A stretch of 64,000 nucleotides of DNA from Flavobacteriales bacterium (GTDB lineage Bacteria; Bacteroidota; Bacteroidia; NS11-12g; UBA9320). A program made the position numbers and the translations under genes. The notes under the pieces were generated by a model. It searched no databases. It was not told where the DNA came from and worked only from the letters and a program-made list of their open reading frames with translations. Below are positions 58,880-64,000 of the stretch, in pieces (positions within the stretch are counted from its first letter, which is position 1; the number at the start of each line of letters is the position of its first letter). Where the stretch lies: NCBI GenBank assembly GCA_020635395.1, contig JACJZV010000003.1:310001-374000 (forward strand), given 5' to 3'.

Positions 58880-61800
58880 ATGAAAAATTTGTACTCAAAA
58901 GGCGAGGTACGCTTCGTCCGTTTTAAAAAATCCTTAGCTTTATTTTTGATTATTTTTGGTTTGAACATTTCGGGATTCTCCCAAAATGCCGACCTTCAAA
59001 TTCAGTTAACGAGTGTTACGACGTTGTGTCCGGGTGAGTCGTTTACTTACACCTACACAATCAGCAATAACGGCCCAAATTCGGCCAATGGAGCAACGTT
59101 TAACGACAATTTTCCAAGTGGTCTTACACAAACTTCCTACAGTTCATGTAATGCAACAGGCGGTGCGGTATGTCCATCAAGCTATACAATATCAAACACA
59201 AACTTTAGTGGTACAATTCCGACCCTACCCAGTGGTGGGCAAGTAATAATGAATATTACAATGGAGGCACCCAGCCCCCCTTATAACTCTTCCTTTTCAA
59301 ATACGGCAACGGTAAGCCCTCCAAGTGGCACAACAGACCCAAATATGTCCACGAATAGCTCAACATGGAACATTACACTTCGAAGGAACATTGATATTGC
59401 AATAGAGGGTTCTATGGATACCTTTCATGCCAATTGCAATGGATTTCCTGATACTTCATTTCACATGGTACGATTTATAAACAAAGGATCATGCCGGGCG
59501 GATAGTGTTCTGCTAAATATTTATGTCCCCTTTGGAAGTTTTACCAGAACGGGAATAGGTTCTGTACAAATTAATGCAAGCGTAAAAATGATTGATACGG
59601 TATGGAATATAAGCCCTGGAACATCCATGTATAATACCCAATTATATAATAGCAGTATTACATACTCCGTTAACCTTACCGGATCTAGCTCAGGGTATGG
59701 TAACTACAACTATATTCAAAGAAGAGTTAAACGATGGGAGTCTGGAGACACCGTGGAGCTTACGTTTAAAGTGGTTCTTGAATCGCTTAATTTGAATGGA
59801 TGTGGCTATACTTTAAGCGGCACGCGATTAGGTGGCCATTATGCAACATTTGCTATTCCATCAAATACTACATTAACGGATACATTTTCAACTAATAATT
59901 CCTTAAATTGGAGTTATGGAAACTCATTTGGACCGTGTTCTGGAATATCTTGCCCAACAACAGATATAGAAGCTTTTGGAAATCAATCCACTTTTAATGC
60001 GGGTTGTGGAGATCTTCCCGACACCTCTTATCATACAGTAGGATTTGTAAACCATGGCCCTGCTAATGCCGACAGTACATTGTTGTCTGTTTATATTCCA
60101 ATGGGTGGGTTTACCAAAACAGGAAATGGAACGGCAACTATTTCTGTACCTTTCGTGGCTGGGGATACAAGTTTCTACACCTCATCGGGCACTACACTTT
60201 ACCCGACAAGTTATTTCAATCCAGGCGGCACATATAGCCTAACACTATCCACCGCAAGCTCAGGAACTAGCAATTATAATTTCCTACAGAGAAGGGTGAA
60301 AAAATGGGAACCAGGCGATACTGTCTTAATATCTTATCGCATAATTATAAATGGATTGAACCACAGCGGATGCGGATACAGCATAACAGGTACAAATGTG
60401 GGAGGTACGAATACAAGCTTTACTATTCCAACTAATTTAACACTTACAGATACTTTCAGTGCTAATAACTTTGTCAGTATCAATGGAAACGATGTGGGGC
60501 CCTGCACGGCTGCTGCCTGCCCCGTAACTGACATAGAGGTAGTTGGAAGTCAGACAACATTCAATGCTGCTTGCCAAAGTGGACCGGATACGAGCTATCA
60601 TACCGTGTATTATGTAAATCATGGTCCATCCACGGCAGATAGTGTTTTGTTAACCTATTTTTTACCCTTTGGTACTTGGGTAAAATCAGGTTCTGGAACA
60701 GCGGTAATAACAAATAACATGAGAATTATTGATACCGTGTGGTCGGTTGGTGCAGGATCCAGCCTATATGAGACAAGTTTTTATAACTCAAATCTTTATT
60801 ACAGCACAACCTTAAGTGCAAGTTTCGCAGGTTATAGTAACTATTCTTTAATACAAAGAAGAGTCAAAAATTGGGCTGTTGGAGATACCATAAAGGTGCA
60901 ATATGCCATCGAAGTTGGCAAAATAAATTTGTCTGGGTGTGGTTTTACCGTTTCCTCCTCAAGATACGGAGGAACAAATGCCAATTTTATCATTCCCTCG
61001 AATATGTATCTGAAGGACACTTTTTCTGGTAATGATGCAGCCAACATATCTGGCAATACAGGTGGCCCATGGTCTAGATTGGATGTCTCTATTTCGAAAT
61101 CTGTATCTCCGGCAATTTTAATAAGTGGAGACACTCTAACAATGAGCTATCAATTCCAGAATGCATCGGGTGGTGTCAATGCCATAGAAAAAACTTTTAT
61201 TGACACCCTTCCACAAAACTTTTTCATCAACCTTTCAACCTTTAGTTGTTCAGCATCATCTGGTGCCTCGTGTGGCAGCTATACATACGACACAGTCAAA
61301 CGTATATTTACCTATACGGCTGCTAGTCTTCCATCCTCGGGTTTGATAAATATTAGTTTTAAGGGGGCTGTTTTCTCGCAGTATGACGAAACAACCACTA
61401 CTCGGGCCTATGCCCCACAGTGTGAAGATTGTATTCCATCTACAAACTTTACAGAAACTAATTACCAAATAAACGCAAATCCTTATTTGGGAGATTATGT
61501 TTGGCTCGATTTGAATAAGGATGGAGACCAAGATGCCAATGAGCCTGCCATGAGCGGTATCGAGGTAACTTTATTTAATAGTTCTGATAATCTTCTTGGA
61601 ACAACTAAGACAGATGCCAACGGTCGTTACCGTTTTGGAGATTTAACCTCAGGTACATATTATGTTCAATTTCACCTGCCTCCAAACTACAAGTTTACCT
61701 CGCAAACGACCGGAACATCCTTTGGTAGTGATGCCAACCCGACCACGGGTAAAACTCCAAATGTAAGCATCAGCACCAATAATCACTTAGACCTTGATGC

Positions 61801-64000
61801 TGGATTAATACCTGCCGAAAATTCTGTAGGTTCTATCGGTGATTATGTTTGGTTTGACGAAAATAGTAATGGTATTCAGGATTATTCAGAAAAGGGATTT
61901 TCAGGTGTTTTAGTAACACTTTATGATAACAGTGGAAACAAACTAATGAATACCTACACAGACAAAAATGGTATGTATTTATTTAACAATTTAGATGCTG
62001 GAACTTATGTGGTAGGTATGAACCCAGTTCCCGGTTTTATTGCTTCAACCGCAAATGTGGGCGACGATGCTTTTGATAGTGATATTAATACCACATCGTT
62101 AAAAACGTCAAATATAGTCCTGACTTCTGGCCAAAACATCAGACATATAGATGCCGGACTTGTCCGACAGCCTGCATCTTCGGCCTCCTTAGGCAATTTT
62201 GTTTGGTATGATTTAAATAATGATTGGATACAAAGCGGAGGAAATGAAAAAGGTGTAGAAGACATAAAGGTGGTACTAAAAAATTCATCTGGTTCACGAT
62301 TGGATTCACTGTTTACTTCTTTTGACGGACAATATGTATTTAATAATCTTAATGCCGGAGGTTATATCTTAGAGTTTTCAAATCTACCATCCGGTTATAA
62401 TTTGGTGCATCCCTATTTAGGATTCAACAATACCGTTGACAGTGACCCAAACCAAAATTTAGGAAATACAGACACCATTATACTATCTGCCGGCGAAATA
62501 AACATGAGTATAGATGCTGGTATCAATGATACAACCAATACAAACACAGCATCTCTGGGCGATTTTGTGTGGTATGATTATGATCAGGATGGCATACAAG
62601 ATAGCAACGAAGCAGGAGTAGCAGGAGTAACAGTAATACTATACAATACAAGCGACATTGAACAAGATAGGACAACAACAGATAGAAATGGATGGTATAA
62701 GTTTATAAATCTTGCCGCAGGAACATATTACATACAGTTCAGCAATATTCCACCCAACCATCAGTTTACAGGCACAGGGAGCGGAACACCCAGCACGGAT
62801 AATAACGCCAATGCTTCTGGCCGCACAGCAAACATTACAATTAATGCAGGCACTCATACTACCGATGTGGATGCCGGAATTATTGGTAATGTCATTGATG
62901 TTCTGCCAGCAAGTTTAGGAAATAGAGTTTGGTATGACCTTAACAACAATGGCTTGCAGGACAACGGAGAACCAGGGGTACCCGGTGTCAGGGTTAGACT
63001 ACTTGACAACACTGGAAATACAGTAATAGACTCAACAACAACAAGTGGATTGGGTTATTATATTTTCAATGAACTTGCGGCAGAAGACTATTTTATACAA
63101 GTTGTATCCTCAACCTTACCGAGTGGATACACATTTGTAACACAAAACGCCGGAAGTGATGACAAAGTTGATAGCGATGTTAACACCTCAACAGGAAAGA
63201 CCTCGGTTATTGCGTTAGAAGAAGGTGAAGACGACATGTCTCACGATGCTGGAATTTATAAAGCGAATGTAGCAAGTCTGGGCAACTACGTTTGGTTTGA
63301 TATAGATCAAGATGGATATCAAGACGCTGACGAGCCTGGGGCCCCGGGTGTCACAGCGAAGTTGTACAATACTTCAAATACGTTAATACAAACAACCTCT
63401 ACTGATGAAAACGGTAAATATCTATTCACAAATCTTTCTGCCGGAACATATTACGTGGTATTCGTTAATGCTCCGGCGGGATATGTATTTACTTCCCAAA
63501 GTTCTGGAACAGATAGCAGTGCGGCAAATCAATTGGGGAAAACCGGAAATATTTCCCTCAGTACTGGGCAAACCTACCTCGATCTTGACGCTGGCTTAAC
63601 AAGCAGCACTGTTGGACTTTTAAGTGGTCGATTTTGGTTTGATCAAAACAAAAACGGTATTGAAGAAAGCTCGGAAAATCCCGTTCCCGGTCAAACGATT
63701 TTACTGCTTAATGATTCAGAAGAACCAATATCAGCAGCTGTTACTAATGAGAACGGCGAATATGAGTTTGCTGGTTTACAGTCTGGCATTTATTACACAT
63801 CGTTTATCAATACAATAAGTAACACCCAATTTACCACTCAAACTACGAACACATCCAATGGTAGTGATGTTAATCCTATAACTGGTTTAAGTGCTTCAAT
63901 ATTTCTACCTGTAGGTGGCAATGTGCCTGACAATGATGGAGGTATTATTGATTTTATTCCAGCAAAACTCGGAAATATAGTATGGATAGACAATGACAAT
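58880..64000 (+). CDS. Giant surface protein with DUF11-like and SdrD-type repeats (partial)
   Basis: 1707 codons without a stop to the window edge. A signal peptide (hydrophobic core LALFLIIFGLNISGFS) is followed by a DUF11-type domain (about residues 34-170), three tandem ~185-residue domains (from 59393, 59963 and 60530, each starting DI-x-x-x-x-S/Q-x-T-F-x-A-x-C), another DUF11 domain (near 61080) and, from 61490, seven full plus one cut SdrD-B repeats of ~115 residues (GDYVWLDLNKDGDQD, SLGNFVWYDLNN, SLGDFVWYDYDQDG). SdrD-B repeats bind calcium and act as a rigid stalk in adhesins. The anchoring C-terminus, expected to be a T9SS domain, is beyond the window. Confidence 0.9.
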   Translation, partial: MKNLYSKGEVRFVRFKKSLALFLIIFGLNISGFSQNADLQIQLTSVTTLCPGESFTYTYTISNNGPNSANGATFNDNFPSGLTQTSYSSCNATGGAVCPSSYTISNTNFSGTIPTLPSGGQVIMNITMEAPSPPYNSSFSNTATVSPPSGTTDPNMSTNSSTWNITLRRNIDIAIEGSMDTFHANCNGFPDTSFHMVRFINKGSCRADSVLLNIYVPFGSFTRTGIGSVQINASVKMIDTVWNISPGTSMYNTQLYNSSITYSVNLTGSSSGYGNYNYIQRRVKRWESGDTVELTFKVVLESLNLNGCGYTLSGTRLGGHYATFAIPSNTTLTDTFSTNNSLNWSYGNSFGPCSGISCPTTDIEAFGNQSTFNAGCGDLPDTSYHTVGFVNHGPANADSTLLSVYIPMGGFTKTGNGTATISVPFVAGDTSFYTSSGTTLYPTSYFNPGGTYSLTLSTASSGTSNYNFLQRRVKKWEPGDTVLISYRIIINGLNHSGCGYSITGTNVGGTNTSFTIPTNLTLTDTFSANNFVSINGNDVGPCTAAACPVTDIEVVGSQTTFNAACQSGPDTSYHTVYYVNHGPSTADSVLLTYFLPFGTWVKSGSGTAVITNNMRIIDTVWSVGAGSSLYETSFYNSNLYYSTTLSASFAGYSNYSLIQRRVKNWAVGDTIKVQYAIEVGKINLSGCGFTVSSSRYGGTNANFIIPSNMYLKDTFSGNDAANISGNTGGPWSRLDVSISKSVSPAILISGDTLTMSYQFQNASGGVNAIEKTFIDTLPQNFFINLSTFSCSASSGASCGSYTYDTVKRIFTYTAASLPSSGLINISFKGAVFSQYDETTTTRAYAPQCEDCIPSTNFTETNYQINANPYLGDYVWLDLNKDGDQDANEPAMSGIEVTLFNSSDNLLGTTKTDANGRYRFGDLTSGTYYVQFHLPPNYKFTSQTTGTSFGSDANPTTGKTPNVSISTNNHLDLDAGLIPAENSVGSIGDYVWFDENSNGIQDYSEKGFSGVLVTLYDNSGNKLMNTYTDKNGMYLFNNLDAGTYVVGMNPVPGFIASTANVGDDAFDSDINTTSLKTSNIVLTSGQNIRHIDAGLVRQPASSASLGNFVWYDLNNDWIQSGGNEKGVEDIKVVLKNSSGSRLDSLFTSFDGQYVFNNLNAGGYILEFSNLPSGYNLVHPYLGFNNTVDSDPNQNLGNTDTIILSAGEINMSIDAGINDTTNTNTASLGDFVWYDYDQDGIQDSNEAGVAGVTVILYNTSDIEQDRTTTDRNGWYKFINLAAGTYYIQFSNIPPNHQFTGTGSGTPSTDNNANASGRTANITINAGTHTTDVDAGIIGNVIDVLPASLGNRVWYDLNNNGLQDNGEPGVPGVRVRLLDNTGNTVIDSTTTSGLGYYIFNELAAEDYFIQVVSSTLPSGYTFVTQNAGSDDKVDSDVNTSTGKTSVIALEEGEDDMSHDAGIYKANVASLGNYVWFDIDQDGYQDADEPGAPGVTAKLYNTSNTLIQTTSTDENGKYLFTNLSAGTYYVVFVNAPAGYVFTSQSSGTDSSAANQLGKTGNISLSTGQTYLDLDAGLTSSTVGLLSGRFWFDQNKNGIEESSENPVPGQTILLLNDSEEPISAAVTNENGEYEFAGLQSGIYYTSFINTISNTQFTTQTTNTSNGSDVNPITGLSASIFLPVGGNVPDNDGGIIDFIPAKLGNIVWIDNDN
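59393..61079 (+). repeat. Three tandem ~185-residue repeats in the surface protein
   Basis: Units begin at 59393, 59963 and 60530, spaced 570 and 567 bp. Each has a DTSxH pattern, an (L/I)QRRVK motif and a C-x-G/S-P-C end, so they are homologous beyond the general DUF11 pattern. Confidence 0.8.
61490..64000 (+). repeat. SdrD-B repeat array (seven full copies and one partial)
   Basis: Starts near 61490, 61837, 62191, 62553, 62913, 63276, 63625 and 63967, each with a (G/S)xxG(D/N)xVWxD start, then an AGV/PGV strand and a TYY(V/I)xF strand. The last is cut by the window edge. Confidence 0.85.

Overview
The window looks like chromosome of a low-GC Bacteroidota bacterium. The evidence is three very large secreted proteins, two of which end in gliding-motility/type IX-secretion C-terminal domains; many lipoproteins and N-terminally exported proteins; and promoters built on the Bacteroidota -7 element TAnnTTTG, here usually extended to TAnnTTTGC. 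No rRNA or tRNA gene, CRISPR array or prophage was seen. The species cannot be named from the sequence.

Layout. 1-14300 is ordinary chromosome: a partial fatty-acid/sterol hydroxylase-like gene, translation factors RF3 (prfC) and EF-P (efp), a heme oxygenase-like protein, a DEAD-box helicase, a five-repeat cysteine-rich lipoprotein, a PPK2 kinase, galE with a hexapeptide acyltransferase, two secreted proteins of unknown role, a small CDVCG outer-membrane/lipoprotein operon and a multi-span membrane protein.

14400-28770 is an accessory island and the most interesting part. It holds about a dozen small, mostly unknown genes, all on the minus strand and nearly all single, separated by imperfect inverted repeats that end in TAAC and GTTA. 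For eight genes the 9-10 bases at the 5' boundary are an exact reverse complement of the bases at the 3' boundary of the same gene, and a ninth has one mismatch. This is the signature expected of integron gene cassettes, whose attC site is split between the two ends of the linear cassette. No integrase is present, so the island is best described as a cluster of attC sites lacking an integrase (CALIN). Two identical 1775-bp IS1182-like elements, one 3' remnant of the same element and four ~145-bp MITEs with the same terminal repeats all sit at the same position inside these attC sites.

29800-64000 returns to chromosome: enolase and small housekeeping genes, a PKD-type T9SS protein, a TetR regulator divergent from a bestrophin/beta-carbonic anhydrase pair, a CbiX-like lipoprotein with a PepSY-type membrane protein, a 1681-residue T9SS protein, an aldose-epimerase-like gene, glycyl-tRNA synthetase, an AAA ATPase bounded by long inverted repeats, miaE, urocanate hydratase, a four-gene overlapping operon around a subtilisin-like protease, folD-queE, and finally a giant SdrD-type surface protein that runs off the right edge.
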